DNA of 64,000 bases from JAKOWB01 sp038363005. GTDB lineage: Bacteria > Pseudomonadota > Alphaproteobacteria > Kiloniellales > JACOMY01. Shown piece after piece: positions 1-9,120 of this stretch. Under the pieces are notes generated by a model. It did not search any database. It was not told where the DNA came from and was given only the letters and a program-made list of their open reading frames with translations. Made by a program: the position numbers and the translations under genes. Position 1 is the stretch's first letter. Each line of letters begins with the position of its first letter. The stretch covers positions 310,001-374,000 of the forward strand of contig JBBQBI010000001.1 of the NCBI GenBank assembly GCA_038363005.1. Reading direction: 5' to 3'.

Positions 1-20
1 CCAAGGTGCGGGTCCGCCGA

Positions 21-58
21 GCCGGGTCAGGGTGGCCGAAAAGCCGCCCGGACCCGGC
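21..58. terminator. Strong hairpin upstream of the capsid gene
   Basis: An 8-bp arm (21-28 with 51-58), one A/G mismatch, then a 7-bp arm (30-36 with 43-49, one G-U pair) closing a six-base loop CGAAAA. No T-run follows, so intrinsic termination is uncertain. It may be a terminator, attenuator or mRNA-stabilising stem ahead of the capsid message. Confidence 0.4.
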
Positions 59-108
59 GGTGGGCAACCCCTCCGACCGCATCCTTGTAACCAGACCGGA
101 GGGTCGTG

Positions 109-990
109 ATGAGTGACCAGATTCCCTCGTTCAACTACTCGGCCTACTCCGCCGGCGTGGAAGCGCTGGCGCAGCAGATGACCGAGCAGACGCGCGGCAC
201 CGTCATCGAAGAGTCGATGACGGGCAAGCGCGTCTATTTCGACCAGGTGGGCGCGGTGCGCATGCAGCCGAAGCTGGGGCGCGCCGTCGACATCCCCGTG
301 GTCAACACGCCGCACGCGCGGCGCAGCGTGACGGCGCGTGACTTCTACATCCGCGACTTCGTCGACGAGTTCGACAAGCTGAAGGTGCTGAACGATCCGA
401 CGAATGCCTATTCCCAGGCCTTCGCCGCGGCGGCGGCGCGCGAGACCGATCGCGTGCTGGTCGAGGCGGCGTTGGGATCGGCCTTCACCGGCGAGGAGGG
501 GGCCACGGTGGTCACCCTGCCGTCGGGCCAGCAGATCGCCGCGGGCGGCACGGGCTTCACGCTCGACAAGCTGCGCCAGGCGGTCCGCGTGCTGAAGTCG
601 CAGAACGCGGTGATGCCGGGCGACCAGATCCACGTGTTCTGGACCGCGCGGCAGGAGGAGGAGTTCATCAACACGACCGAGGTGAAGTCGTCCGACTTCA
701 ACAACCAGAAGGTCATGGTCGATGGCTGCCTGTCGCACTTCTACGGCTGCGACTTCCACCGCATCGAAGACGTGACCGCCAGCGAGCGCATCCTGCCGAA
801 GGCCTCGACCACGCGATCCTGCGTGGCCTGGGTCAAGTCGGGCATGCGCCTCGGGCTTTGGAAGAAGGCGCACGGCCGCGTCGACTACCTGCCGGAGCGC
901 GACTCCTGGCAGGTGATGGCCGGTCTCTCCGTCGGGGCGACCCGGATGGAAGAGAACAAGGTGGTGCAGATCGACGTGGTCGAGAGCTGA
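109..990 (+). CDS. Phage major capsid protein
   Basis: The 293-residue product resembles podoviral major capsid proteins that build the icosahedral shell. It has the usual makeup: an N-terminal segment rich in Gln/Glu, a central alpha/beta body, and a C-terminal stretch with a conserved-looking KSGMRLGLW segment followed by a strand-rich end. The start at 109 is chosen over the GTG at 106 because a GGAGGG ribosome site ends six bases before the ATG. It sits directly upstream of a small virion gene and the tail-tube genes, as in podoviral structural modules. The assignment rests on sequence feel and context, not on a catalytic motif. No scaffold gene is visible because the window begins just upstream. 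Confidence 0.75.
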   Translation: MSDQIPSFNYSAYSAGVEALAQQMTEQTRGTVIEESMTGKRVYFDQVGAVRMQPKLGRAVDIPVVNTPHARRSVTARDFYIRDFVDEFDKLKVLNDPTNAYSQAFAAAAARETDRVLVEAALGSAFTGEEGATVVTLPSGQQIAAGGTGFTLDKLRQAVRVLKSQNAVMPGDQIHVFWTARQEEEFINTTEVKSSDFNNQKVMVDGCLSHFYGCDFHRIEDVTASERILPKASTTRSCVAWVKSGMRLGLWKKAHGRVDYLPERDSWQVMAGLSVGATRMEENKVVQIDVVES

Positions 991-1005
991 GAGGAGGGCT
1001 GACAG

Positions 1006-1434
1006 ATGGCTGACTTCAAGGCGCTCAACTACACGCGCATCCTCGCCGTTCCCGCCCAGTCGGTGGACGGCGGCGACTACGGCGGGCGGACCCGCCATGT
1101 CTACGACGAGTACGTGACGACGGGGGCGGAGACGACCAACGACCGCCTCTTCGTCGGCACGCTGGACCCCGGCGAGCGGGTGCTCGACGGGTGGGTGCTC
1201 TATGGCGCGCTCGGCGGGTCGGTGACCCTGAAGCTGGGCGACGCCGCGGACGACGACCGCCTGCTGATCGCCACGTCGGCGAGTTCAGCAGGGGTGACTC
1301 GCCTGACGGCTGCGACGGCCCTTGGCTATAAGCCGACGGGTGCCGCGCGTATGCCGCTGTTCCTGACCGTGGGTGGCGGGACGGCGGCTTCGAGCCAGGC
1401 GATCCGCGTCCACCTGGCGATCGGTCGCGACTAG
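1006..1434 (+). CDS. Small virion protein, possible head decoration
   Basis: This 142-residue protein of unknown family follows the capsid gene after 15 bp with a GGAGGG ribosome site. It is rich in Gly, Ala, Thr and Val with alternating hydrophobic residues, suggesting a beta-sandwich, and has no signal peptide or membrane segment. Genes in this position often code for head decoration or head-completion proteins, so a structural role is inferred from position only. Confidence 0.55.
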   Translation: MADFKALNYTRILAVPAQSVDGGDYGGRTRHVYDEYVTTGAETTNDRLFVGTLDPGERVLDGWVLYGALGGSVTLKLGDAADDDRLLIATSASSAGVTRLTAATALGYKPTGAARMPLFLTVGGGTAASSQAIRVHLAIGRD

Positions 1435-1448
1435 CGCTCGACGCCGGT

Positions 1449-1513
1449 CGACGCCGCAGGGCGTCGTCCGTTCGGGAGCCGGGCGGTCAATTCATGCAGG
1501 GCCGCCCGGCTCC
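1449..1513. terminator. Two hairpins after the capsid module
   Basis: In the 121-bp gap before the tail-tube gene there are two stems: a 7-bp stem at 1449-1466 (loop GCAG) and a perfect 12-bp stem joining 1475-1486 with 1502-1513 across a 15-base loop. The sequence after the second is pyrimidine-rich but has no T-run. Phages such as T7 place a partial terminator after the capsid gene to set the ratio of capsid to tail transcripts; that role here is inferred. Confidence 0.45.
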
Positions 1514-1555
1514 TCCCCATTCATTCGGTGAAACCCAGCAACGAGCGAGGGCGTC

Positions 1556-2137
1556 ATGGCCTCCGAAGTCTCGATCTGCAATCGCGCGCTGAGATTGCTG
1601 CGCGTGCAACCCATCTCCTCGTTCGACGAGGACGGTGAGGCCGCCGGCTGGTGCGCCGAGACCTATGGCGACGCGCGCGACGCGCTGATCGCCGAGTATC
1701 CCTGGAACTTTGCCAGCCGCCGTGCCGCGCTGCCGGCGCTGGTCGAGGCGCCGACCTGGGGCTTCGCCCGCGCCTTCCAGCTGCCCGGCGACCCGGAGCG
1801 CTGCCTGCGCGTGCTGCGCCTGGAGGGCGAACCGGAGGAGGAGGTGCTGCCCTACCAGGTCGAGGGGCGGCGCATCGTCACCGACGAGCCGGCACCGCTG
1901 CGCATCCTCTACCTGGCGCGGGTGGTCGATCCCACCAGCTTCCCGCCGCTGTTCGTCGAGGCGCTGGCGGCGCGCCTGGCGGCCGAGGGGGCCTTCCACT
2001 TCACCGGCTCGACCAGCCGCGAGGCGCAGCTCAACGAGCTCTATGACCGCAAGCTGGCGTTGGCCCGGCGCTTCGACGCGCAGGAGGGCAGCGCGCCCGG
2101 TATCGTCGCCGACGAGTGGCTCAGGAGCCGCCTCTGA
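1556..2137 (+). CDS. Tail tubular protein A (T7 gp11-like adaptor)
   Basis: The 193-residue product matches the gp11/tail tubular A pattern. It opens with SICNRALRLLRVQPI, has a segment ending in YPWNFASRR (about residues 45-55), and a helical C-terminal half. In T7-like phages this protein forms the ring between portal and tail nozzle. Its stop overlaps the start of the gp12-like gene by one base (TGATG), as expected for proteins assembled together. No truncation is seen. Confidence 0.82.
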   Translation: MASEVSICNRALRLLRVQPISSFDEDGEAAGWCAETYGDARDALIAEYPWNFASRRAALPALVEAPTWGFARAFQLPGDPERCLRVLRLEGEPEEEVLPYQVEGRRIVTDEPAPLRILYLARVVDPTSFPPLFVEALAARLAAEGAFHFTGSTSREAQLNELYDRKLALARRFDAQEGSAPGIVADEWLRSRL

Positions 2138-4482
2138 TGGTCAATCTGACTCCGGGCTTTCACACCTTCAACGGCGGCGAGTGGTCGAAGCGCCTGTGGG
2201 GCCGCATCGACCTGGCAAAGTACCTGAACGCGGCGCGGCGCTGCGAGAACTTCATCCCGCTGGTGCAGGGGCCGCTGACCAAGCGGCCGGGGTTCCGCTT
2301 CGTCGCGCCGGTTTCGGCGACGGCGGCCGGCGTGCGGCTGATGCCCTTCGTCTTCTCCGACAGCGACGCGCTGGTGATCGAGGCCACGCCTTCGCCCGAC
2401 GGCATCGCGCCAGGCTACTTCCGCTTCTATCGCGACGAGGGCCTGCTGCTGGAGGCCTGGAAGCCGGTCCAGGCGATCAGCCAGTCGATGATCGCCGCGG
2501 TCACCTGCACGTCGCATGGCTACAGCGACGGCGACGAGGTCTATCTGCGCGGCGTCGCCGGCATGACGCCGGTCAACGGGCGTCGTTCCACCGTCGCCAA
2601 CCAGGGCAGCGACACGATCGGGCTGGAGGAGATCGACTCGAGTCTGTTCCCCGCCTACATCAGCGGCGGCGAGGTCGCGCGCGTCCATCGCGAGACCCAC
2701 GACTTCACGGCCGATGAGCTGCGGCAGCTGAAGTGGGTGCAGTCGCTGGATGTCCTCTATCTCTTCTGCCCCGGACGGCCGGTGCACAAGCTCAGCCGCA
2801 CCGACAACGACAACCTGCATTGGGTGTTGGAGGCGGTGACCTTCGAGGACGGGCCCTACCTGGCGGAGAACATCACAACGACGACAGTCACGGTGGCCGC
2901 CGCCGGGACCGGCTTCGTCACCTTGACCTTCAACAAGACCGAGGGCGTCAACAGCGGTCGCGGCTTTTCGGACAGCGTCTTTCCGTCGGACATCGGCCGC
3001 CTGGTGCGCTGGTTGACCAAAAGCGGCGCGGCCGGCAGCGAGAAGTACGCCTGGGCGGTCGGTCGCATCACGGCGGTAACCTCGGACAAAGTGGTGACGG
3101 CGGCCCTGGTGGTGGCGCAGACCAGCAACACCGTGGCGCGCGACGGCAAGGCCTGGCGCCTGGGCGCCTGGAGCGACGCGCGCGGCTGGCCGACCTGTGG
3201 CGCCTTCTACAAGGGGCGTCTTTGGGTCGGGCAGACGCTGGCGCATCCGGAGACGGTCTGGGGCAGCGCGATCGACGGCTACCTGAACTTCGCGCCGACC
3301 CGGATCGAACAGAGCGATCGCGAAGGTGCTCTGCCGGTGCCGACCGACGCCGACGCCATATCGCTGACCGCGGCGGGCGAGGAGGCCAGCCAGATCCGCT
3401 GGCTGGCGCCGGTCGCCGCGCTGGCGGTCGGCACCAGCGGCGGTGAAAAGACCATTCGCGGATCTAACATCGCCGAGGCGGTGACAGCGGAGAACGCGGC
3501 GATCCTGCCGGCCTCCACCGTTGGTGTCGCCGACCTGGCGCCGGCAAGGGTGGACGCCACGGTACTGTTCCTGTCGCGCGACCGCCGGCGGGTGCATGAG
3601 CTGACCTACAACCTGCAGGCCGATGGCTACGTCTCGCCGGAGATGACCATCCTGGCCGGGCATCTGGGCGAGGAGAGCGCCCTGGCCGACATCGTTTTCC
3701 AGCGTCGTCCCTGGCGTATCCTTTGGTCGCGTCGCGACGACGGCGTGCTGCTGGGCTTCACCTATGACCGCGAGCAGGACGTGACGGCCTGGCACCGCCA
3801 CACGCTGGGCGGTGGCGGGCGCGTGGTTGCCATGGCGACGATACCGGCGGGCGCCGAAGACCGGCTCTGGGTGGTGGTCGAGCGCGGCACGGGAGAGGCC
3901 CTCACGCGCACCGCGGAGTACCTTGAGGCCGACAGCAGCCTGCGTCCGCTGAGCGACGCCGCCGAGAGCTTCCACGTCGACTGCGGCGTGACCCGTGACC
4001 TCGACGGGGGGCTCGTCTGCCCGCTGCTGCAGCACCTGGAGGGGCAGGAGGTGGCGATCCTGGCGGACGGCGCGGTGCATCCGCCGCGCACCGTCGTGGA
4101 TGGCCAGATCACGCTGGCACGGGCGGCCGAGCAAGTGGTCGTGGGCCTGCCCTTCGCCAGCCGCTACGAAAGCCTGAACCTGGAGCCACCGTTGGGCAAC
4201 GGCACCGCCCTGGGGCGGGCGAAGACACTGACCGGCATCGATCTCTTCGTGGTCGATACGCTGGGCGGCAGGGTCGGGCCCGATGAGGCGGCGCTGGAGC
4301 CGCTGCTGACGCGGCGCGACGGCCAGCCGATGGACCAGGCGCCGCCATTGCTGACCGGCGTGCAACGCCTGGAGTGGCGCGGCGGTTGGCGGCGCGAAAA
4401 GCGCGTGGTCTTCGTCCACGACCAGCCGCTGCCCTGCACGCTGGCCGGCATGGTCCCGCAACTCTCCGTCAACGAGGGCTAG
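2137..4482 (+). CDS. Tail tubular protein B (T7 gp12-like nozzle)
   Basis: The 781-residue product begins MVNLTPGFHTFNGGEWSKRL and soon reaches CENFIPLVQGPLTKRPGFRF, a signature of podoviral gp12-type nozzle proteins, which extend the gp11 ring and carry the fibres. It is mostly beta-rich without membrane segments. The start is set by the TGATG overlap with the previous gene and an AGGAG site 10 bp upstream. The length fits the family (about 750-800 residues). Confidence 0.85.
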   Translation: MVNLTPGFHTFNGGEWSKRLWGRIDLAKYLNAARRCENFIPLVQGPLTKRPGFRFVAPVSATAAGVRLMPFVFSDSDALVIEATPSPDGIAPGYFRFYRDEGLLLEAWKPVQAISQSMIAAVTCTSHGYSDGDEVYLRGVAGMTPVNGRRSTVANQGSDTIGLEEIDSSLFPAYISGGEVARVHRETHDFTADELRQLKWVQSLDVLYLFCPGRPVHKLSRTDNDNLHWVLEAVTFEDGPYLAENITTTTVTVAAAGTGFVTLTFNKTEGVNSGRGFSDSVFPSDIGRLVRWLTKSGAAGSEKYAWAVGRITAVTSDKVVTAALVVAQTSNTVARDGKAWRLGAWSDARGWPTCGAFYKGRLWVGQTLAHPETVWGSAIDGYLNFAPTRIEQSDREGALPVPTDADAISLTAAGEEASQIRWLAPVAALAVGTSGGEKTIRGSNIAEAVTAENAAILPASTVGVADLAPARVDATVLFLSRDRRRVHELTYNLQADGYVSPEMTILAGHLGEESALADIVFQRRPWRILWSRRDDGVLLGFTYDREQDVTAWHRHTLGGGGRVVAMATIPAGAEDRLWVVVERGTGEALTRTAEYLEADSSLRPLSDAAESFHVDCGVTRDLDGGLVCPLLQHLEGQEVAILADGAVHPPRTVVDGQITLARAAEQVVVGLPFASRYESLNLEPPLGNGTALGRAKTLTGIDLFVVDTLGGRVGPDEAALEPLLTRRDGQPMDQAPPLLTGVQRLEWRGGWRREKRVVFVHDQPLPCTLAGMVPQLSVNEG

Positions 4483-4485
4483 AGC

Positions 4486-5028
4486 ATGTGTGAACCCTTC
4501 ATGATTGCCAGCATGGCGATCGCCGTCGTCGGTGCCGTCGTCAGCGGCGTGCAGGCGAACCAGCAGGCCAAGGCGCAGGCCAACTATGCCGAGGCGCAAG
4601 CCAAGTCGAACGACATCTGGACCTCCTGGCAGCAGGATCGACAGGTCGAGAAGGACAGTCAGGTACTCGGCCAGGCGCTGGCGCAACAGGCCGCCAGCGG
4701 CATTGCGATCGAAGGCTCGAAGTCCGATCTGCTTAGCTATGCCGCGGTCGGGCAGGGTCTGGAGCGTGAGAAGATCCGCTACAGTGGCGCTACGCAGTCG
4801 AACAGCTTGCTGGCCAACGCGGCCTTCACGCGCAGTGCTGGCACCGCGGCGCTAACCAGCAAGGCATTCCAGGCCGGCGAATCGCTATTTGGTGGACTGG
4901 GCTCGCTTTCCGGGCCGAAGCCATCCAGCACCGCGTCTTTGGGCGGGTATAGTCGCCCGCTGACGTGGATCGTCAATCCTGACCGGCCGCGCCCTGGAGC
5001 GGGTGGGTACTTGCCTGGCGGAGTCTAA
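4486..5028 (+). CDS. Internal virion core protein (T7 gp14-like)
   Basis: The 180-residue product has one N-terminal hydrophobic segment (about residues 5-22, MIASMAIAVVGAVVSGV) followed by a long Ala/Gln/Lys-rich helix (NQQAKAQANYAEAQAKS) and a Gly/Ser-rich end. This is the build of T7 gp14-type proteins, which are ejected from the head and help form the conduit through the outer membrane. The large gp15 and gp16 core proteins that accompany it in T7 are not found next to it. Only 3 bp separate it from the nozzle gene. Confidence 0.75.
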   Translation: MCEPFMIASMAIAVVGAVVSGVQANQQAKAQANYAEAQAKSNDIWTSWQQDRQVEKDSQVLGQALAQQAASGIAIEGSKSDLLSYAAVGQGLEREKIRYSGATQSNSLLANAAFTRSAGTAALTSKAFQAGESLFGGLGSLSGPKPSSTASLGGYSRPLTWIVNPDRPRPGAGGYLPGGV

Positions 5029-5029
5029 C

Positions 5030-6328
5030 ATGCCGCCCGACGACGTGCGGCTGTTTCGGACCGGATATGAAGCACGTCCGCTCCAGGCCGACCTGCACGC
5101 GACGTTCAAGCGCTTCAACGTGCTGGTCTGCCATCGGCGGTTCGGCAAGACCGTGCTCTGCGTCAACGAGCTGATCGACCAGGCGCTGCGCTGCCCACGC
5201 GAGCGGCCGCGCTTTGCCTACCTGGCGCCGCTCTACAAGCAGGCCAAGGCGGTGGCCTGGGACTACTTGAAGCACTTCACGCAGGCGATCCCGGAAGCCG
5301 TCCGTCATGAAACGGAGTTGCGGGTCGACCTGCCGAACGGTGCACGCATCCAGCTCTATGGCGCCGACAACTACGACGCGCTGCGCGGCATCTATCTGGA
5401 TGGCGCGGTGCTGGACGAGTACGCGCAGATGGCACCCAAGGCCTGGAGCGAGGTGATCCGCCCGGCCATCGCCGACCGTGCCGGCTTCGCCATCTTCATC
5501 GGTACACCGAAGGGGCGGAACGCCTTCGCCGAGCTCTACGAGGCGGCGCGCGATGATCCGGCCTGGCTGGCCGCGCTCTACCGCGCCAGCGAGACCGGCA
5601 TCCTGTGCCGCGAGGAGCTGGCCCTGGCGCAGCAGCAGATGAGCGAGGAGGAGTACGCGCAGGAGTTCGAGTGCTCCTTCGACGCCGCGGTGGCTGGCGC
5701 CTACTACGGGCGCGCGATCGCCGAGTTGGAGCGCCAGGGCCGTATCGCCGCGGTGCCCTGGGCGCCGGAGCTGCCGGTGACCACGGCCTGGGACCTGGGC
5801 ATCGACGATGCCACGGCGATCTGGTTCGTGCAGGCCGCGGGGCGGGAGCTGCGGATCATCGACTACTACGAGGCCTCGGGCGTCGGCCTGGAGCACTACG
5901 CCAAGCTGCTGCGCGAGAAGCCCTATGTCTATGGCGAGCACCTGCTGCCGCACGACGTGGAGGTGAGCGAGCTGGGCACCGGGCGCAGTCGCTACGCGAC
6001 GCTGGCCGGCCTGGGGCTGCGCGGCCGGGTAGTGCCGCGCCAGCCGGTGGAGGACGGCATCAACGCGGTGCGCAACCTGCTGCCGCGCTGCCTGTTCGAC
6101 CGCACCAGCACGGCGCGTGGCGTCGAGGCGCTGCGGCAGTACCGGCGCGACTGGGACGAGAGCCTGGGCACCTTCCGGGCGCGGCCGCGCCACGACTGGG
6201 CGAGCCATGCGGCCGACGCCTTCCGCTACCTGGCCATGGGGCTGCGCCCCGAGCCGCGGGCGGGCGCCGAGCGGCGTCCGTCGCGGGCCTTCGACCCCCT
6301 GACCTACGGCCTGCGCGCCGCGGAGTAG
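5030..6328 (+). CDS. Phage terminase large subunit
   Basis: The 432-residue ATPase-nuclease packages DNA into the prohead. Walker A is CHRRFGKT at residues 34-41 and the Walker B acidic pair is D129-E130 (AVLDEYAQ). The C-terminal nuclease half shows acidic clusters expected for a two-metal site (TAWDLGIDDATA near 260, HDVEVSE near 315, HDWASHAADAFRY near 395). The ATG at 5030, right after the previous stop, is used; an upstream in-frame codon at 5003 lies within the preceding gene. Its position between tail genes rather than at the head of the module is unusual. Confidence 0.93.
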   Translation: MPPDDVRLFRTGYEARPLQADLHATFKRFNVLVCHRRFGKTVLCVNELIDQALRCPRERPRFAYLAPLYKQAKAVAWDYLKHFTQAIPEAVRHETELRVDLPNGARIQLYGADNYDALRGIYLDGAVLDEYAQMAPKAWSEVIRPAIADRAGFAIFIGTPKGRNAFAELYEAARDDPAWLAALYRASETGILCREELALAQQQMSEEEYAQEFECSFDAAVAGAYYGRAIAELERQGRIAAVPWAPELPVTTAWDLGIDDATAIWFVQAAGRELRIIDYYEASGVGLEHYAKLLREKPYVYGEHLLPHDVEVSELGTGRSRYATLAGLGLRGRVVPRQPVEDGINAVRNLLPRCLFDRTSTARGVEALRQYRRDWDESLGTFRARPRHDWASHAADAFRYLAMGLRPEPRAGAERRPSRAFDPLTYGLRAAE

Positions 6329-6333
6329 CCGCC

Positions 6334-6834
6334 ATGCAGCTGCGTGACCTGGAACCTGGCCTGGTGGCGCAGGTGCTCTACAACCTGCGCGCCGCCGACC
6401 GGGCAGAGCTGGAGGCGACCCTGTGGCGTTTCGACAGCGCCCGGCTGTCGCAGGCGGCGGGCGGCGCCCGCTTCGGCTTTGTCGCCCTGGCGGAGGACGG
6501 CGCGCCGGTGGCGGTCGCCGGTGCCACCGAGGCCTGGCCCGGCGTGTTCCAGGTCGGCCTGTTTGCCACGCCGCGCTGGCCGGAAGTGGCCGGCGCGGTG
6601 ACGCGCGTACTGCTTCGTGACCTGGGGCCGGCGCTGGTCGCCGCCGGCGCGCACCGGGCACACGCCTTCAGTCACGCCGATCACCGGCAGTCGCATCGCT
6701 GGCTCCTGCGGCTGGGCGCGCGCTGCGAGGCACGGCTGTCTGGCTGGGGCCGCCACGGCGAGGATTTTCTGCTCTTCACCTGGCGCGATCCCGCGCCCTT
6801 CCGGCGCCTGGTGGCGTCGCGCACAGCTTGCTGA
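6334..6834 (+). CDS. T7 gp13-like / acetyltransferase-fold phage protein
   Basis: This 166-residue protein resembles small proteins annotated as GNAT-like or internal virion protein A in T7-type phages. It has a strand pair FGFVALAEDGAPVAVAG (about residues 48-64), a central amphipathic helix with LLRDLGPALVAAG, and HRAHAFSHADHRQSHRWLLRLGA near 110-132, reminiscent of the GNAT acceptor region. The canonical acetyl-CoA loop is not clear, so enzyme activity is doubtful. It lies 5 bp after the terminase gene. Confidence 0.6.
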   Translation: MQLRDLEPGLVAQVLYNLRAADRAELEATLWRFDSARLSQAAGGARFGFVALAEDGAPVAVAGATEAWPGVFQVGLFATPRWPEVAGAVTRVLLRDLGPALVAAGAHRAHAFSHADHRQSHRWLLRLGARCEARLSGWGRHGEDFLLFTWRDPAPFRRLVASRTAC

Positions 6835-6846
6835 GAAAGGCCCGTC

Positions 6847-8424
6847 ATGACGCTGCTCACCACGGCGACCAAGCAGAGCTTTGCCTGCGATGGCGTCACT
6901 CAGGATTTCCCGATCAGCCTGACCTATTTCGCCACGACGGACCTGCAGGTCCTGCTGCGCGATGGCGTGACCGGCGCGGAGGTCCTGCTGTCCGTCGAGG
7001 CCGACTATCAGGTGACGGGCCAGAGCGAAGCTTCGGCGACGCTGCACACCACGGTGATCTATCCGCCTGGCAAGACCCTGACGCTGCTACGGCGCACCGG
7101 CCTGGTGCAGGCGATCGACTATGCCGAGAACGACCCCTTTCCGGCCGCGGTGCATGAGCGCGCGCTGGACCTGGCGGCGGCGCGTGCCCAGGACCTGGCC
7201 GAGGGCCTGGACCGGGCGCTGCGTATCGGCGCGACCGACAGCGGCAGCGTGACCTTGCCGCCGGCCGAGGCACGCCGCGGCAAGGCACTGGTGTTCGATG
7301 CCAACGGCAATGTCGCGGTTTCGGACGAGGACTTCGTGGGCCTGGTTGCGGCCACCGCTGCCGCGGCCGACAGTGCCGCCATCGCGGGTGCCGCGCAGGC
7401 CGCCGCCGAGGCAGCACGCGATCTGGCGCAGACCTATGGCGCGGCCCTGTCGGGCACCAGCGTGACCGCGCTGACCATCGGCGGCGGCGGCAAGACCTTG
7501 GCGACCCAGGGCGGCAAGGCCTGGATCCTTGGTCAGCGCTTGCGCGCGGCAAGTGGCGACGGCACCAAGGTGATGGATGGCGAGGTCACGGCCTATGCCG
7601 GCGCCAGCCTGACGCTGGATGTGGATTACACCGAAGGCAGCGGCAGTCACGCGGACTGGAGCATCTCGCTGGTGGGCGAACGCGGGCCAGTGGGGGCCGG
7701 ATCGAGTGCCAACCTGATCAGCTTCGTCCCGGCCGGCAATCTCAGTGCTCTCGACGTCCAGGTCGCCCTGCAGGAGCTCGACAGCGAGAAGCTGGCGACG
7801 AGCGGCGGCACATTAACTGGTGGGCTCAACGTCGGCTCGGTGGCGGGCGACGGTGGCCTGGGCTGGGTCAACGCCAAGAACGGCTTCAAGCTGGACGGCG
7901 TCAGCATCAGTCCGATCGGCCGGCAGACCATCGCCGTACCAGCGTCTGCCATGCTGCCGCGCTTGTCGGCCGGCGCGGGGACGAGCCTGACCGAGACGAG
8001 CGGCAATAAGATCGTCCTGGCGACGCTGGACTTCGACCCGGCCAGCTCCGAGTACGCGCAGCTTGTTGTTCCCATGCCCAAGGGTTGGAACGAGAGCACG
8101 GTCAGCGCCCAGTTCGTTTGGACCGCAAGTGCGACCGGCAATGTGGTGTGGTTGCTCAACGCCGTCGCGCTGTCCGACGATGACCCGGCCGATGCCGCCG
8201 TCGGCAGTGCGCAGAGCGTAACGGATGGCGTGACAGCGGCCGGCGACATCATGATCTCGGCCGAGACCGCCGCGGCGACTATCGGTGGCACGCCGACCGA
8301 GGGCGACCTGGTGGTCTTCCAGGTTGGGCGAGACGCGGCGATCGCCGGCGACACCTGCGCGGTCGATGCCAGGCTGATCGCGCTCCGCCTCTACTACACC
8401 ACCAGCGCCGCGACGGACGCCTGA
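6847..8424 (+). CDS. Tail fibre protein 1 (T7 gp17-like N-terminus)
   Basis: The 525-residue product has an N-terminal domain (about 1-140) of the podoviral tail-fibre type, which attaches the fibre to the nozzle; a hallmark is DYAENDPFPAAVHERALD followed by a helix. The rest is low-complexity Gly/Ser/Thr/Ala sequence typical of trimeric fibres, with a different C-terminal end (about 380-525) likely to contact the host. A paralogous N-terminal domain is present in the gene starting at 9536. A GAAAGG site precedes the start. Confidence 0.8.
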   Translation: MTLLTTATKQSFACDGVTQDFPISLTYFATTDLQVLLRDGVTGAEVLLSVEADYQVTGQSEASATLHTTVIYPPGKTLTLLRRTGLVQAIDYAENDPFPAAVHERALDLAAARAQDLAEGLDRALRIGATDSGSVTLPPAEARRGKALVFDANGNVAVSDEDFVGLVAATAAAADSAAIAGAAQAAAEAARDLAQTYGAALSGTSVTALTIGGGGKTLATQGGKAWILGQRLRAASGDGTKVMDGEVTAYAGASLTLDVDYTEGSGSHADWSISLVGERGPVGAGSSANLISFVPAGNLSALDVQVALQELDSEKLATSGGTLTGGLNVGSVAGDGGLGWVNAKNGFKLDGVSISPIGRQTIAVPASAMLPRLSAGAGTSLTETSGNKIVLATLDFDPASSEYAQLVVPMPKGWNESTVSAQFVWTASATGNVVWLLNAVALSDDDPADAAVGSAQSVTDGVTAAGDIMISAETAAATIGGTPTEGDLVVFQVGRDAAIAGDTCAVDARLIALRLYYTTSAATDA

Positions 8425-8427
8425 GCC

Positions 8428-9111
8428 ATGCTGTGCCTGACCTCACTTGGTGGCTTCGGCGTGGGCAACGCGCCACTGGCCAAGCAGCTCGATTTTGCCG
8501 GCAGCAGCGGCATCAGCAGCAGCAGCGGCACGAGTTGGAGCTTCCCCGCGACGCCCTTGGGACGCCCAGCGGCCAACCGGCACCTGATCGTTGCTGCCTT
8601 TGGCAGCGCCGACCTGGCGGGGCCGGATTTCAATGGCTGTAGCGTGGCGGGACAGGCCGCCACGCTGGCCGTCCAGGAGAGCGACCGGCTGATCCAGAGC
8701 GCGCTCTACTGCCTCCACCAGCCGTTCGGATGGCAGGCCACGGTTACGCTGTCATCAAACGCGGTCATGTCCGGCGGTGCCGGATTCTTCCTGCTGCCGG
8801 TCTATGGCTTGGCCAGCGCCGCCGCGAGCGACAATGCCAGCGCCGACACGCTCTTCAGCACCAGTCGCAGCGCGGCGGTCGATTGCCCGGCCGGCGGCCT
8901 GATCGTCAGTAGCGTGATCGAGACCGACGAAACCCACGGCATCGGCTGGAGCAACCTGGCCAGCGAGCTGGTCGATCTGCAAGTCGGCAGCGCCCGCGTC
9001 GGCATCGCCTACGAGTTCATGGGCAGCGCGCAGGTCGGCCGCAGCATCACCGCCAGTTGGACCAGCGCAGCCATCGGCGCCCTGTCGGTGGCGAGCTGGG
9101 CCGCAGCCTAG
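8428..9111 (+). CDS. Phage tail-associated protein of unknown function
   Basis: The 227-residue product is Ser/Ala/Gly-rich with regular short hydrophobic strands and no enzyme motif. A serine run (SSGISSSSGTSWSFP, about residues 26-40) opens what looks like a beta-sandwich. It starts 3 bp after tail fibre 1 and lies between two fibre genes, so a tail-tip or receptor-binding accessory is the simplest guess. Confidence 0.5.
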   Translation: MLCLTSLGGFGVGNAPLAKQLDFAGSSGISSSSGTSWSFPATPLGRPAANRHLIVAAFGSADLAGPDFNGCSVAGQAATLAVQESDRLIQSALYCLHQPFGWQATVTLSSNAVMSGGAGFFLLPVYGLASAAASDNASADTLFSTSRSAAVDCPAGGLIVSSVIETDETHGIGWSNLASELVDLQVGSARVGIAYEFMGSAQVGRSITASWTSAAIGALSVASWAAA

Positions 9112-9120
9112 GAGAACGTC

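Noticed and set aside
2041..4686. Very long antisense open frame (881 codons) over the tail-nozzle gene
   Set aside because: It is rich in Arg, His, Gln and Ala as expected of an antisense shadow in GC-rich DNA, while the plus-strand frame has clear gp12-like sequence, a ribosome site and coupled start.
4973..6661. Antisense open frame of 562 codons over the terminase
   Set aside because: The plus strand encodes a terminase with Walker motifs; the antisense product is low-complexity Arg/Ala/Pro sequence.
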